From positions 124,001 through 188,000 of the forward strand of contig JBNKOE010000010.1 of the NCBI GenBank assembly GCA_050294475.1: DNA of 64,000 bases, given 5' to 3'. Below the pieces are notes generated by a model. That model made no database searches and was not told the DNA's origin. It saw nothing but the letters and a program-made list of their open reading frames with translations. The position numbers and the translations under genes are program-made. Shown here piece after piece: positions 35,277 through 44,825 of this stretch; within the stretch, counting starts at the first letter, position 1; each line of letters starts with the position of its first letter. This stretch comes from Thalassobellus sp050294475. GTDB lineage: Bacteria > Bacteroidota > Bacteroidia > Flavobacteriales > Flavobacteriaceae.

Positions 35277-35924
35277 TTAATGATCTTCTATTAATGCTTT
35301 ATTTCTACTACGTTGCACCCAAATAATAATACCTACTACAATTAATGCCATTGGCGATAATAACATAAATCCGTTATTTTCATAACCTATACCATATAAT
35401 CCTGTCTTTTCAATAGGATCTCCTAAAACTTTAAATCCAAGTAAAGTACCAGAACCTAACAATTCTCTAAAGAAACCAACAATTATTAAAATTATACCAT
35501 AACCTGCTGCATTACCAATACCATCTAAAAATGATCTCCAAGGTTTGTTTGCTAATGCAAATGCTTCAAAGCGCCCCATGATAATACAGTTGGTAATAAT
35601 TAACCCAACAAAAACTGATAACGTTTTACTTAACTCATAAGCAAATGCTTTTAAAACCTGATCTACAATAATTACCAAAGCAGCTACAACTACTAACTGA
35701 ACGATGATTCTAATTTTAGAAGGAATAATATTTCGCATTAAAGAAATAACAACATTTCCAATTGCTAATACTGCCATTACAGAAATTGCCATTACTATAG
35801 AAGCTTTTAGCTCTGCTGTAATAGCTAAAGCAGAACATATACCAAGTACTTGAATCGTAATTGGATTATTATCTGCTAATGGGTCTGTGATTAACTTGGC
35901 GTCTTTTTTTGATAAAAGTCCCAT
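35277..35924 (-). CDS. nqrD: Na+-translocating NADH:quinone reductase subunit D
   Basis: Protein of 215 aa with six membrane segments. NqrD motifs: DPLADNNPITIQVLGICSALAIT and LIITNCIIMGRFEAFALANKPWRS, containing the paired Cys that share the iron cluster with NqrE. The segment GFFRELLGSGTLLGF is typical. It starts 3 bp after nqrC. The 73 bp to nqrE are the longest gap in the operon and hold a small TTTTTGGT/ACCAAAAA hairpin. Confidence 0.96.
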   Translation of the reverse strand: MGLLSKKDAKLITDPLADNNPITIQVLGICSALAITAELKASIVMAISVMAVLAIGNVVISLMRNIIPSKIRIIVQLVVVAALVIIVDQVLKAFAYELSKTLSVFVGLIITNCIIMGRFEAFALANKPWRSFLDGIGNAAGYGIILIIVGFFRELLGSGTLLGFKVLGDPIEKTGLYGIGYENNGFMLLSPMALIVVGIIIWVQRSRNKALIEDH

Positions 35925-35927
35925 AAA

Positions 35928-36677
35928 TTAATTGTTTTTTAAATTATCGAAATAAGGTTTATAAAGCTTTAAATCGCTTTTAATCATTGCTGTAACTCCA
36001 TTACCTGTAATAGTTGCTCCTGCAATAGCATCAACCTCATTATCTGTTTTGTTTTCATTCTTAGGATCTGCATTTCCTTTAGCAACAACAATACCTTTAA
36101 AATTACCAGATGCATCTAATAAATGTTCTCCAATAAAATCATCCATAAAGAAACGTTGTTTAATATTTGCTCCTAATCCAGGTGTTTCTCCTTTATGATC
36201 AAAATAAGCACCTTGAACAACCATATTTTTATCCATAGCAACATATGCCCAAATAGCATCCCAAAGTCCTTTTCCTCTTATTGGTACTATATAAAACGTT
36301 TCGCCGTCTTTTTCTCCAACAAACAAAGGAAGTTTTCTAACTTTACCTGCTTTTGCATTAGCTTGCTGTTTTTTAACATCAATTAAATAAGCTTGATCAT
36401 CTTCAGATACTTCACCATCAGCTATAACTAATTGTTTTTTAATATATTTTGAAAATAATTCTGGTGCTTGATCTGTTGAAACAAAGATTGCACTACCTTC
36501 ATCATTATCATTTACACCCATAGCATATAATATATTCTGTTGCTTTTCTAAACGCTTATTTTCGTTTATTGTAGGCTTTAAAGATGATGCTGCAAATGCT
36601 AATAATGATCCAACAACCAATACCATTATAATAGCAAATAATATTGTATATGAATTTTTATCTATTCTATTTTCCAT
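35928..36677 (-). CDS. nqrC: Na+-translocating NADH:quinone reductase subunit C
   Basis: Protein of 249 aa. One N-terminal membrane helix (about 11-30), then the periplasmic FMN-binding domain. The FMN attachment motif reads DAIAGATIT, with Thr222 as the acceptor (consensus DxxSGAT, here Ala for Ser). GETPGLGANIKQRFF is also conserved. Flavinylation requires ApbE, encoded about 4 kb downstream on the same strand. Confidence 0.96.
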   Translation of the reverse strand: MENRIDKNSYTILFAIIMVLVVGSLLAFAASSLKPTINENKRLEKQQNILYAMGVNDNDEGSAIFVSTDQAPELFSKYIKKQLVIADGEVSEDDQAYLIDVKKQQANAKAGKVRKLPLFVGEKDGETFYIVPIRGKGLWDAIWAYVAMDKNMVVQGAYFDHKGETPGLGANIKQRFFMDDFIGEHLLDASGNFKGIVVAKGNADPKNENKTDNEVDAIAGATITGNGVTAMIKSDLKLYKPYFDNLKNN

Positions 36678-36679
36678 CG

Positions 36680-37906
36680 TTAGGCTGTTTTTGCTTTTAA
36701 ACGTTTCATTCTTTGTTTCACATTTCCTTGAACCACATAATGGTCAATTGTAGGTGCAAATACATTCATTAAAAGAATAGCTAACATAACACCTTCTGGG
36801 TATGCAGGATTAAATACTCTAATTAATATAGATACAAATCCTACTAAAAATCCGTAAATCCATTTTCCTTTATTAGTTTGTGAAGCTGTTACAGGGTCGG
36901 TAGCCATAAACACAGTACCAAAAGCAAAACCTCCAATTAATAAATGATGCCAAAAAGTAGTACTCATTAATCCGTAAAACTTGCTTCCTTCTGAAATAAC
37001 TCCAGCATCAACAATTTGATTAAATATTAATCCCATTACTAAAGCTCCTATAACAGAAGATAACATGATTCTCCAACTTCCAATTTTAGAAAAGATTAAA
37101 AACAAACCTCCTAATATTATAAGTATCGTTGATGTTTCTCCAACTGAACCAGGAATAAAACCTAAAAACATATCTGATACAGAATACGCAACGTGTTTTC
37201 CTTGAGCAAGTGTTCCTAAAATGGTTTCACCAGAAATAGCATCTAAGTTTGCACCTGCTGCAATTTCTTTAGTTCTTTCAACAGCACCTTCAACCCAAAC
37301 TTTATCTCCAGACATCCAAGTTGGATATGCAAAGAATAAAAAGGCTCTAATGGTAAGTGCAGGATTTAAAATATTCATTCCTGTTCCACCAAAAACTTCT
37401 TTTCCTATAACAACCCCAAATACAACAGCAACAGCAAGCATCCATAATGGAATATCTACTGGTACTATTAAAGGTACTAACATTCCTGTTACTAAATACC
37501 CTTCTTCTACCTCGTGTTGTTTGATAATTGCAAATATGAACTCAATTCCTAAACCAACTCCATAAGACACAATAACTAATGGTAATATTTTCCAAAAACC
37601 AATTAAAAAGTTATCCATAGACCAAAATTCTGGACTAAAGAACCCTGAAGTTACCGCTTGTATATCTCCAATCTGAACATTGTGCTGATATCCTGCATTA
37701 AACATTCCGAAAATCAAACAAGGTACCATAGCCATAATAACGGTATTCATGGTACGCTTTAAATCATCGGCTGCTTTTATATGAGTCCCGTTATGTGTGG
37801 TCTCATTTGGTAAGTATAAAAACGTATGGATTGCAGAAAATGCTGGTATCCACTTTTTGTTTTTATTCTTTTCCTTAAAACTATGTAATTTTTCTTTTAA
37901 ACCCAT
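36680..37906 (-). CDS. nqrB: Na+-translocating NADH:quinone reductase subunit B
   Basis: Protein of 408 aa with about ten membrane segments. NqrB/RnfD motifs include FGGTGMNILNPALTIRAFLFFAYP and HLLIGGFAFGTVFMATDPVTA. The FMN acceptor is probably Thr228 in DAISGET, where the consensus SGAT has Glu instead of Ala. The N-terminal part (HTFLYLPNETTHNGTHI) is cytoplasmic. Riboflavin and quinone sites are expected in this subunit. It overlaps nqrA by one base (TAATG). Confidence 0.96.
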   Translation of the reverse strand: MGLKEKLHSFKEKNKNKKWIPAFSAIHTFLYLPNETTHNGTHIKAADDLKRTMNTVIMAMVPCLIFGMFNAGYQHNVQIGDIQAVTSGFFSPEFWSMDNFLIGFWKILPLVIVSYGVGLGIEFIFAIIKQHEVEEGYLVTGMLVPLIVPVDIPLWMLAVAVVFGVVIGKEVFGGTGMNILNPALTIRAFLFFAYPTWMSGDKVWVEGAVERTKEIAAGANLDAISGETILGTLAQGKHVAYSVSDMFLGFIPGSVGETSTILIILGGLFLIFSKIGSWRIMLSSVIGALVMGLIFNQIVDAGVISEGSKFYGLMSTTFWHHLLIGGFAFGTVFMATDPVTASQTNKGKWIYGFLVGFVSILIRVFNPAYPEGVMLAILLMNVFAPTIDHYVVQGNVKQRMKRLKAKTA

Positions 37907-39258
37907 TATCCTATCTCTTTAAGCATTAAGTCTAAACCTTCTCTTATTATTTTTTGATGTGGTTGTTTAGACACACAAACAAACTCAGTTAAAGCAAAAT
38001 CTTCAGGTGCAACTTCGTACATTCCTAAAGCTTCCATTTCATCTAAATCTTTATACAAACACGCTTTTAGTATTTGCAATGGATAAATATCTAAAGGAAA
38101 AACGGCTTCATAAGTACCTGTTGTAACAAAAGCACGATGTTCACCATTTGTATTGGTATTTAAATCATACTTCTTTTTAGGAGTTAACCAAGAAAATGTT
38201 AATGCTCTTGATGTAGAAACCTTATTAAAAACAGGCTTTGTCCATCCAAAAAACTCATAATCATCACCTTCTGGTATTATAGAAATCACATTACTATAAT
38301 AATCTAAATTACCATCTGGTTTCACTTGTCTTCCTGATAATACATTACCAGAAACAATACGATCGTTAGCATTTTTAGCAATACCTTTATCATAAATGAT
38401 AGTAGAAATTTCGCTTCCTATTTTAGTAACAAAATATCTTGGCTTTTCAACTGATGAACCAGCTAAAGCAACTACACGTTCTGCATTAAATTTTCCAGTT
38501 AATAATAATTCTCCAATAATAACAAGATCTTGAGCATTGACTGTCCAAACAATCTCTCCTTTATTTATTGGATCTACTTTATTAATTAGTGTTCCAACAT
38601 TTCCTGATGGATGCGGTCCAGAAACTTTATGAATTGTTGTTCCTGATAAACCTGCTAATGGCGAACTTGAACTACCAACTGAAATATGCACTTTACCTTC
38701 GGTAAGTTTACTTAAAGCTGTAACTGCTGCTTGCAATTCAGCTTCTTTACCTTTTAAAGTAAAATCTAAATCGGCTGCCAATGGTGCGCTAGCATAGCCA
38801 GAAACAAATATCGCTTTAGGCGATTTATCTGGATTTGCAATTACATCATACGGACGTTGTTTTACAAATGGCCAACAACCCGATGCTAATAAATGTGCTT
38901 TAATAGCTTCAGGTTTTGCCGTGTCTAAATTAAAAGCACCATAATCTACATAAGACTGTGTTTTATCTGCTTCAATTTTAATAGCATCAATGCGTCTTTT
39001 TGGTCCACGTTGCACTTCAATTATTTTCCCAGAAACTGGAGAAGAAAACTTAACTGCTTCATGAGATTTGTCGAAAAACAAAGTACCTCCAGCTTCTACT
39101 GAAGTTCCTTCTTTTGCAACAAGTTTTGGAATAACGCCGTGAAAATCTTCTGGTCTTATAGTGCAGTAGTTACTAACAATCGCTTGTTCAACGATTTTTT
39201 CAGCTTCGCCTATAAGATTAATGTCCAGACCCTTTTTAATACGAATGTCGTTTGACAT
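37906..39258 (-). CDS. nqrA: Na+-translocating NADH:quinone reductase subunit A
   Basis: Protein of 450 aa from the ATG at 39258 (MSNDIRIKKGLDINLIGEAE). An in-frame ATG at 39327 would lie upstream of the promoter, so it is rejected. NqrA is cytoplasmic, without helices, and binds quinone. Motifs: RPEDFHGVIPKLVAKEG, VSGKIIEVQRGPKRRIDAI, GTLINKVDPINKGE and VCVSKQPHQKIIREGLDLMLKE at the C terminus. It is the first gene of the operon. Confidence 0.96.
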   Translation of the reverse strand: MSNDIRIKKGLDINLIGEAEKIVEQAIVSNYCTIRPEDFHGVIPKLVAKEGTSVEAGGTLFFDKSHEAVKFSSPVSGKIIEVQRGPKRRIDAIKIEADKTQSYVDYGAFNLDTAKPEAIKAHLLASGCWPFVKQRPYDVIANPDKSPKAIFVSGYASAPLAADLDFTLKGKEAELQAAVTALSKLTEGKVHISVGSSSSPLAGLSGTTIHKVSGPHPSGNVGTLINKVDPINKGEIVWTVNAQDLVIIGELLLTGKFNAERVVALAGSSVEKPRYFVTKIGSEISTIIYDKGIAKNANDRIVSGNVLSGRQVKPDGNLDYYSNVISIIPEGDDYEFFGWTKPVFNKVSTSRALTFSWLTPKKKYDLNTNTNGEHRAFVTTGTYEAVFPLDIYPLQILKACLYKDLDEMEALGMYEVAPEDFALTEFVCVSKQPHQKIIREGLDLMLKEIG

Positions 39259-39296
39259 ATTTATCTTTATTGAAATTAGTTGTCTAAAAATCGGGG

Positions 39297-39304
39297 CAAA
39301 AATA
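39297..39304 (-). promoter_or_regulatory. -7 promoter element of the nqr operon
   Basis: The minus strand reads TATTTTTG, an exact TAnnTTTG match, 38 nt before the nqrA ATG at 39258. It lies inside the longer reading frame that begins at 39327 and so decides the start. Confidence 0.6.
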
Positions 39305-39415
39305 CAAATTAAAAATACAGTTTTCATAATAAAATAAGTAGAAATTTACCTGTATTCTCAGAAGTTCTATTTTAGGCATTAAATTTGTTTATATTTACAA
39401 AAAAACGTTTAATAA

Positions 39416-40666
39416 ATGCCTTTTAAGTTTCTACAATTATCCTTTTTCTTACTTGCAACAAGTATTATTCATAGTCAGGTTAAAGAAATTACGCCTCCCG
39501 ATTATATAAAAACTATAAACTTTAAAGGGAATACACCCGAAACTCAATTGCCAATTATAAAATTAGGCGAATATGTTATTCTAGAATTTGATGCTTTAAA
39601 CGGCAATGAAGATGATTACTACTATAAAATTGAACATTATAATTATGATTGGACACCTTCAGTTTTAATGAAATCTGAATTTTTAGATGGTTTTGACAAC
39701 CAACGCATTAGAAATTACGAAAACTCATATAATACCTATCAAATATATTCACATTACAAATTAACCATTCCTAACGAACAAACTAGAAAACTAAAATTAT
39801 CTGGAAATTATATGCTTTCCATTTACAATAATGATGACGAATTAGTGTTTTCAAGAAAGTTCATGATTTATGAAGACAAAGTGGATGTTGGTGTAAATAT
39901 AAAACGCTCCAGAAGTATTGAATTTATTGAAGAAAAACAACGTGTTGATATTATTGTAGCATCAAATAACATGCAATTAAACAATCCTAAACAGACAATA
40001 AATACTTTAATTGTACAAAACAACAACCTAAACACTGCAATTTCAAATCTAAAACCTCTTTACACTGTTGGCAATCAACTTATTTACAAATACGACAACG
40101 AAACTAGTTTTTGGGGTGGTAATGAATATTTATATTTCGAAAATAAAGATGTACGAGCCGCCAATACAGGTATTCAGTTTATAGATTTACAAGATTTGTA
40201 TCATAATTATTTATTTACCAACGTAGAAAGAACAAATAAACCATACACTTACAACCCAGATATCAATGGTAATTACGTTATTAATAGTATTGACACTGAT
40301 AACCCAAGTATAGAATCAGATTATGCTTGGATACATTTTTCATTACTAGCTAGCGATTATTTAAAAGATAAAACCGTTCATGTTTATGGAAATTTTAATA
40401 ATTATGTTATTAACGAAAGCACTAAAATGTCCTATAATGAAGAAGAAAACGTTTTTACAAATGCTATCCTTTTAAAACAAGGATTTTATAACTACAAATA
40501 TATTGTAGTAAATAATGATAACACTTTTGATGAAGGCGCCGTAAGTGGTAACTATTACCAAACCGAAAACAATTACAAAGTCATTATTTATTATAGAGAT
40601 TTAGGTGCACGATATGATAGAATTATAGGAATTGGAGAGGCTAATTCTGTTAATATCTCAAATTAA
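39416..40666 (+). CDS. DUF5103 / type IX secretion plug-family protein
   Basis: Protein of 416 aa with a Sec signal (FLQLSFFLLATSIIHSQ). The N-terminal DUF5103 domain begins PPDYIKTINFKGNTPETQLPIIKLGE and continues YYYKIEHYNYDWTPSVLMKSEFLDGFDNQRI. An immunoglobulin-like central part and a C-terminal carbohydrate-binding-like beta domain follow (HVYGNFNNYVINESTKM, GFYNYKYIVV). This family has been identified as the plug of the T9SS translocon channel SprA in flavobacteria. That fits the T9SS cargo encoded at the right end of the window. Confidence 0.85.
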   Translation: MPFKFLQLSFFLLATSIIHSQVKEITPPDYIKTINFKGNTPETQLPIIKLGEYVILEFDALNGNEDDYYYKIEHYNYDWTPSVLMKSEFLDGFDNQRIRNYENSYNTYQIYSHYKLTIPNEQTRKLKLSGNYMLSIYNNDDELVFSRKFMIYEDKVDVGVNIKRSRSIEFIEEKQRVDIIVASNNMQLNNPKQTINTLIVQNNNLNTAISNLKPLYTVGNQLIYKYDNETSFWGGNEYLYFENKDVRAANTGIQFIDLQDLYHNYLFTNVERTNKPYTYNPDINGNYVINSIDTDNPSIESDYAWIHFSLLASDYLKDKTVHVYGNFNNYVINESTKMSYNEEENVFTNAILLKQGFYNYKYIVVNNDNTFDEGAVSGNYYQTENNYKVIIYYRDLGARYDRIIGIGEANSVNISN

Positions 40667-40783
40667 GCTATCCGTTTTTGCATTTCAACTAATTTATACA
40701 TCAAATACAGTAATTTTTAATGCTAAACACTTAATATTTATTAATTTAGTATCTGTAAACACATTTTTACATCATTAAATAAT

Positions 40784-41170
40784 ATGGTTCAACAAGTTAC
40801 CAGCGGTATAAAAATTTCTGTAGAAACTAACTACGAAGGCTCATTTTATAAAAATTATAAAATACAATATGCCTTTGCATATACTGTAACTATTGAAAAC
40901 CAAAGTAAAGACTCTGTACAACTTAATGCACGCCATTGGGAAATATTAGATGCTTTAAATAATATAGAAATTGTTTCTGGCGAAGGTGTTATTGGCAAAA
41001 AACCAGTAATAAACCCAGGAGAATCTCACACTTACACATCTGGTTGTTTATTAACCTCTCCTTTTGGCGCCATGCAAGGTCATTATAATATGATAAACTT
41101 TACAACAACCAAGAACTTTGAAGTTACCATACCTACATTTAAGTTAAGTGCTAAGTTTGCTATAAACTAA
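40784..41170 (+). CDS. apaG: ApaG (Co2+/Mg2+ efflux protein family)
   Basis: Protein of 128 aa with the fibronectin-like ApaG fold: VQQVTSGIKISVETNYEG, YAFAYTVTIENQSKDSVQLNARHWEILDA, VSGEGVIGKKPVINPGESHTYTSGCLLTSPFGAMQGHY. The family is linked to cation resistance and Ap4A metabolism in enterobacteria. The biochemical role is not established. It is transcribed alone, convergent with the LRAT-like gene. Confidence 0.92.
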   Translation: MVQQVTSGIKISVETNYEGSFYKNYKIQYAFAYTVTIENQSKDSVQLNARHWEILDALNNIEIVSGEGVIGKKPVINPGESHTYTSGCLLTSPFGAMQGHYNMINFTTTKNFEVTIPTFKLSAKFAIN

Positions 41171-41206
41171 TTTTTTAGTGTTATTTAATTTCCTTTAGAA
41201 AAGAAA

Positions 41207-42199
41207 TTAAAACTTTCTATCAAACCTAAAAACTTTCCCATTTTGCTCAACATGAAAGAATTTACAATTGGAGTAATGCACAAATTCAAATTCTAAATCG
41301 TAATCAAACATATCGTCTTCAACAACAAATGTATCGTGTACATCAATATTTCCATGAGGAGAAATCCGTTTAAAATGATATTCTACATCATGTCCTGTTT
41401 TATGAAGTTCAAACCAAGCTCCTGCTGCTATACCAGATAACCATTGTGCTTTTTCATGCAAATCATCAACTGGTTTAGGTTCTAATGTTCCTACAAACGT
41501 GGGTTTATGATTTTTAAGTCTATCTAAAAAACAACGAATATTTTCACTTTTTTGAGATCCTTTAAACTCTGAAATAACACCAGATTCAGATACCTCAAAA
41601 GGATGGTCTTCTGTATTTGACAATAACACATTACCTACCGTACTAGGTGTAAACCACTTAGATTTTTCAAGATTTTTTTTCATCTTCAAATCGGTTACCG
41701 AAGCAATTAAAGTGTCGGTTACAAAACGTGCACAATTACACGCTTCTTTAACAAAAGCCGCATACCTTATAAAATGCTTGTTCTGCATTTTTTTTATATG
41801 TTTTCGTGCTTTAGCATAATCAACCGCGTTACAAACAGAAGCCACTAATTTCCCTTCACCATGAGTTAATTTAGGATGTGTTGCCAAAAACTCTAAAATA
41901 GCATCTATATTTTTTATAGAATCGTTTTCTATCTCTGCTTTTATTGGGAAATGTAACTCATTATCGGTATCACTTCCTCTAACTCTACCTGTAGGCTCTG
42001 GTGTAATGTAACGTCCAAAATCATGATATTCTAAAACGCCTGTTTCTTTATTAATTAAAACCAACGCTGCATGTCCAGCTCTTAAATAATTCTTTTTACC
42101 AACACCTATAAACCGTAGAAAAGGAGAAAACCATTCATCAGAAACCATAACAATAGTATCTGGATACGCTAAAGTTAAAATAATACCAGTGCTACTCAT
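41207..42199 (-). CDS. Conserved Bacteroidota protein with LRAT/NlpC-like His and Cys motifs
   Basis: Protein of 330 aa, soluble, without a signal peptide. I believe it is the family called DUF6695, but I am not certain of the number. Residues 38-63 read YLRAGHAALVLINKETG with His43. Residues 152-164 read EACNCARFVTDTL with Cys156. The order His first, then an NCxxFV box, is that of permuted papain-like folds (LRAT, YaeF/YiiX). This suggests a thiol hydrolase or acyltransferase. The C-terminal half (230-330) is beta-rich and ends in a 30-residue HYSNCKFFHVEQNGKVFRF segment. It overlaps the NRDE gene by 8 bp. Confidence 0.75.
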   Translation of the reverse strand: MSSTGIILTLAYPDTIVMVSDEWFSPFLRFIGVGKKNYLRAGHAALVLINKETGVLEYHDFGRYITPEPTGRVRGSDTDNELHFPIKAEIENDSIKNIDAILEFLATHPKLTHGEGKLVASVCNAVDYAKARKHIKKMQNKHFIRYAAFVKEACNCARFVTDTLIASVTDLKMKKNLEKSKWFTPSTVGNVLLSNTEDHPFEVSESGVISEFKGSQKSENIRCFLDRLKNHKPTFVGTLEPKPVDDLHEKAQWLSGIAAGAWFELHKTGHDVEYHFKRISPHGNIDVHDTFVVEDDMFDYDLEFEFVHYSNCKFFHVEQNGKVFRFDRKF

Positions 42200-42917
42200 T
42201 AACTATCTCGGGTATATTTAGCGTTTTTGTAGTAACTAATTCGTCTTCAATATTTTCATAACGCATTTCAATAACATCATCTTGTTTTTTAACCTGAGTA
42301 ATACTAGTAGTTTTTACAAATCCACGATTCATAACAACACCATATTCATCATTACCTTTACCTGCTGTTTTATGAAATTTTAATGCAGAACTTGAAGTTA
42401 AAACATTTTCTATTTTAAATGTTTCAAACCATTGTAAACGTTCTTGTCTCATTTGAGTGTTATACAGTGTAGAAGACGACCAAATTCTAGGTTCTAAAGG
42501 CAATTCAGTAAAATACTTTTTATTACCATCCCAAACCAATTCGTAAAATTTTAAAGTATCATTCCAATCTGCTATGATAATAGTAAATGGCTCAATACCT
42601 TCAAAATTATAAGTCGCAATAGTTTTTAAAACAGATTCAGTTACCATAAAATCTTTTGCAACCACGCCTCTACTTATTCTATATACTGCTTTTCTCTTAT
42701 GATTTTCAAATCCACCATTAAGCACACAAATTAATCTATTTTTTTCGCTCAAACCAATCCAAGTACCACCAGACAATTCATCTTTTGGAAATAAAAGTCT
42801 GGTTCCTTTTACATTATAAAATTCTGGCACCAATGATATTCTACTAGGAGCTTCATCTCTATTGGAAGTTAAAACAAAATCATTTTCACCTTGCGGTATT
42901 ATAGTTACTGTACACAT
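42192..42917 (-). CDS. NRDE (TANGO2-like) family protein
   Basis: Protein of 241 aa from the ATG at 42917, chosen so that Cys is residue 2 (MCTVTIIP), as in the family. An in-frame ATG 21 bp upstream is less likely. The eponymous motif is LTSNRDEAPSR, followed by LSGGTWIGLSEKNRLICVLNGGF. The fold resembles Ntn hydrolases, where an N-terminal Cys would be the nucleophile after Met removal. Function in bacteria is unknown. It is translationally coupled to the LRAT/NlpC-like gene, so the two may work together. Confidence 0.88.
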   Translation of the reverse strand: MCTVTIIPQGENDFVLTSNRDEAPSRISLVPEFYNVKGTRLLFPKDELSGGTWIGLSEKNRLICVLNGGFENHKRKAVYRISRGVVAKDFMVTESVLKTIATYNFEGIEPFTIIIADWNDTLKFYELVWDGNKKYFTELPLEPRIWSSSTLYNTQMRQERLQWFETFKIENVLTSSSALKFHKTAGKGNDEYGVVMNRGFVKTTSITQVKKQDDVIEMRYENIEDELVTTKTLNIPEIVNE

Positions 42918-43066
42918 AAAATTGTAGTCTAAAAACACTTTAGCAACTTACAAAAAATAAATAAAATTTAACGCGGTTTTAATAATTGTTCAAGCAATAA
43001 ATCATTTGAAAATTCGTAAATTTACACCCTATTTACTGAAAATTCAATAACGAAAAACTAAAAATC

Positions 43067-44695
43067 ATGGGAAAAGGCTTTTTTAACGTACCAATTGCCG
43101 TAAACGAACCTGTAAAATCGTATGCTCCTGGATCACCTGAACGTGATGCAGTATTAAAAGCATATAAAGACATGTTTAATAGCAAAGTTGACGTTCCTTT
43201 ATATATAAATGGCGAAAACATAACAACTGGAAACACCAGAACTATGTCGCCACCACACGACCACCAACATGTGGTTGGAACCTATCATTTAGCAGAGCAA
43301 AAACATATAGACGATGCTATTTCTACAGCCTTAGAGGCAAGAAAATCTTGGTCGCAAATGCCTTGGGAACAACGTGCAGGTGTTTTTTTAAAAGCAGCCG
43401 AACTTATTGCAGGACCATATAGAGCTAAAATAAATGCTGCTACTATGATAGCGCAATCTAAAAATATACATCAAGCTGAAATTGATGCTGCTTGCGAGCT
43501 TATAGACTTTTTACGTTTTAATGTACAGTTTATGGCAGACATTTACATGGAACAACCCGAAAGCACAAGTGATGCATGGAATAGAATAGAATACCGCCCG
43601 CTTGAAGGCTTTACCTATGCCGTAACACCATTTAACTTTACTGCAATTGCAGGAAATTTACCAGCATGTATGGCGCTAATGGGTAATGTTGTGGTTTGGA
43701 AACCTAGCGACAGTCAAGTATATTCAGCTAAAGTTATTATGGATGTTTTTGAAGAAGCAGGTGTACCACCTGGTGTTATTAATGTTGTTTTTGGAGACCC
43801 TGTAATGATTACCAATACCGTTATGTCAAGTCCAGATTTTTCTGGATTACACTTTACTGGTTCTACATATGTATTTAAGGAACTGTGGAAACAAATAGGA
43901 AATAATATTCACAACTACAAAACCTACCCAAGAATTGTTGGAGAAACTGGTGGTAAAGATTTTATTGTTGCTCACAAATCGGCTAATCCAAAACAAGTAG
44001 CAACAGCAATTTCTCGTGGCGCATTTGAATTTCAAGGTCAGAAATGTAGTGCCGCATCTAGAGCTTACATTCCAAAAAGTATTTGGAACGATGTAAAAAA
44101 CTATGTTATTGAAGATGTGAAGTCTTTTAAAATGGGTTCCCCTGAAGATATGAGCAATTTTATAACAGCTGTAATTCATGAGGGTTCATTTAATAAATTG
44201 GCTAAATATATTGACCAAGCTAAAAATGATGCTGATGCCGATATTATTGTTGGTGGCGGTTACGATAAAAGTAAAGGTTATTTTATTGAACCAACTGTTA
44301 TTGTTACCACAAATCCAAAATACACAACTATGTGTACTGAATTATTTGGTCCAATAATTACCATTTATGTTTATGAAGATGATGCTTACGCAGACACTTT
44401 AAAACTGGTTGATGAAACAAGTGAATACGCATTAACAGGTGCTATTTTATCGAAAGATAGATATGCCATTACGCAAGCAACTGAAGCTTTACAAAATTGT
44501 GCTGGAAATTTCTATATAAACGACAAACCTACAGGTGCTGTTGTTGGCCAACAACCTTTTGGTGGTGCCAGAGCATCAGGAACTAACGACAAAGCTGGTA
44601 GCGCACAAAACTTATTGCGATGGATATCGCCTAGAATGATAAAAGAAACCTTTGTAACGCCAACAGATTATCGTTATCCGTTTTTAGGAGAATAA
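43067..44695 (+). CDS. pruA: 1-pyrroline-5-carboxylate (L-glutamate gamma-semialdehyde) dehydrogenase
   Basis: Protein of 542 aa, the length of single-function PruA/P5CDH. Catalytic Glu293 in VGETGGKDF and Cys327 in GQKCSAASRAY are present, along with YAVTPFNFTAIAGNLP and VVWKPSDSQVYSA for NAD binding. It oxidises glutamate semialdehyde from proline to glutamate. No proline dehydrogenase is adjacent. A strong terminator follows, marking the end of ordinary chromosome before the defence locus. Confidence 0.95.
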   Translation: MGKGFFNVPIAVNEPVKSYAPGSPERDAVLKAYKDMFNSKVDVPLYINGENITTGNTRTMSPPHDHQHVVGTYHLAEQKHIDDAISTALEARKSWSQMPWEQRAGVFLKAAELIAGPYRAKINAATMIAQSKNIHQAEIDAACELIDFLRFNVQFMADIYMEQPESTSDAWNRIEYRPLEGFTYAVTPFNFTAIAGNLPACMALMGNVVVWKPSDSQVYSAKVIMDVFEEAGVPPGVINVVFGDPVMITNTVMSSPDFSGLHFTGSTYVFKELWKQIGNNIHNYKTYPRIVGETGGKDFIVAHKSANPKQVATAISRGAFEFQGQKCSAASRAYIPKSIWNDVKNYVIEDVKSFKMGSPEDMSNFITAVIHEGSFNKLAKYIDQAKNDADADIIVGGGYDKSKGYFIEPTVIVTTNPKYTTMCTELFGPIITIYVYEDDAYADTLKLVDETSEYALTGAILSKDRYAITQATEALQNCAGNFYINDKPTGAVVGQQPFGGARASGTNDKAGSAQNLLRWISPRMIKETFVTPTDYRYPFLGE

Positions 44696-44732
44696 ATTAA
44701 TTTCTTTAAAATAAGGAATCTTATTATAATTT

Positions 44733-44774
44733 AAAAACAGGCATTCAATATATTGATATTGAGTGCCTGTTTTT
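44733..44774 (+). terminator. Terminator of pruA
   Basis: Two 19-nt arms (44733-44751 and 44756-44774) pair with one G:U and a 4-nt loop (ATTG), ending in TTTTT. The hairpin lies 37 bp past the pruA stop codon. It is symmetric enough to work on both strands. Confidence 0.85.
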
Positions 44775-44825
44775 GGTTAATATTTGACTTTGTAAAAATT
44801 TTCAACTACATTCGTTTAACATTAG

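Noticed and set aside
41186..41209. Terminator between apaG and the convergent gene
   Set aside because: TAATTTC and GAAATTA with a mismatch can pair, but the stem is AT-only, weak, and overlaps a stop codon.
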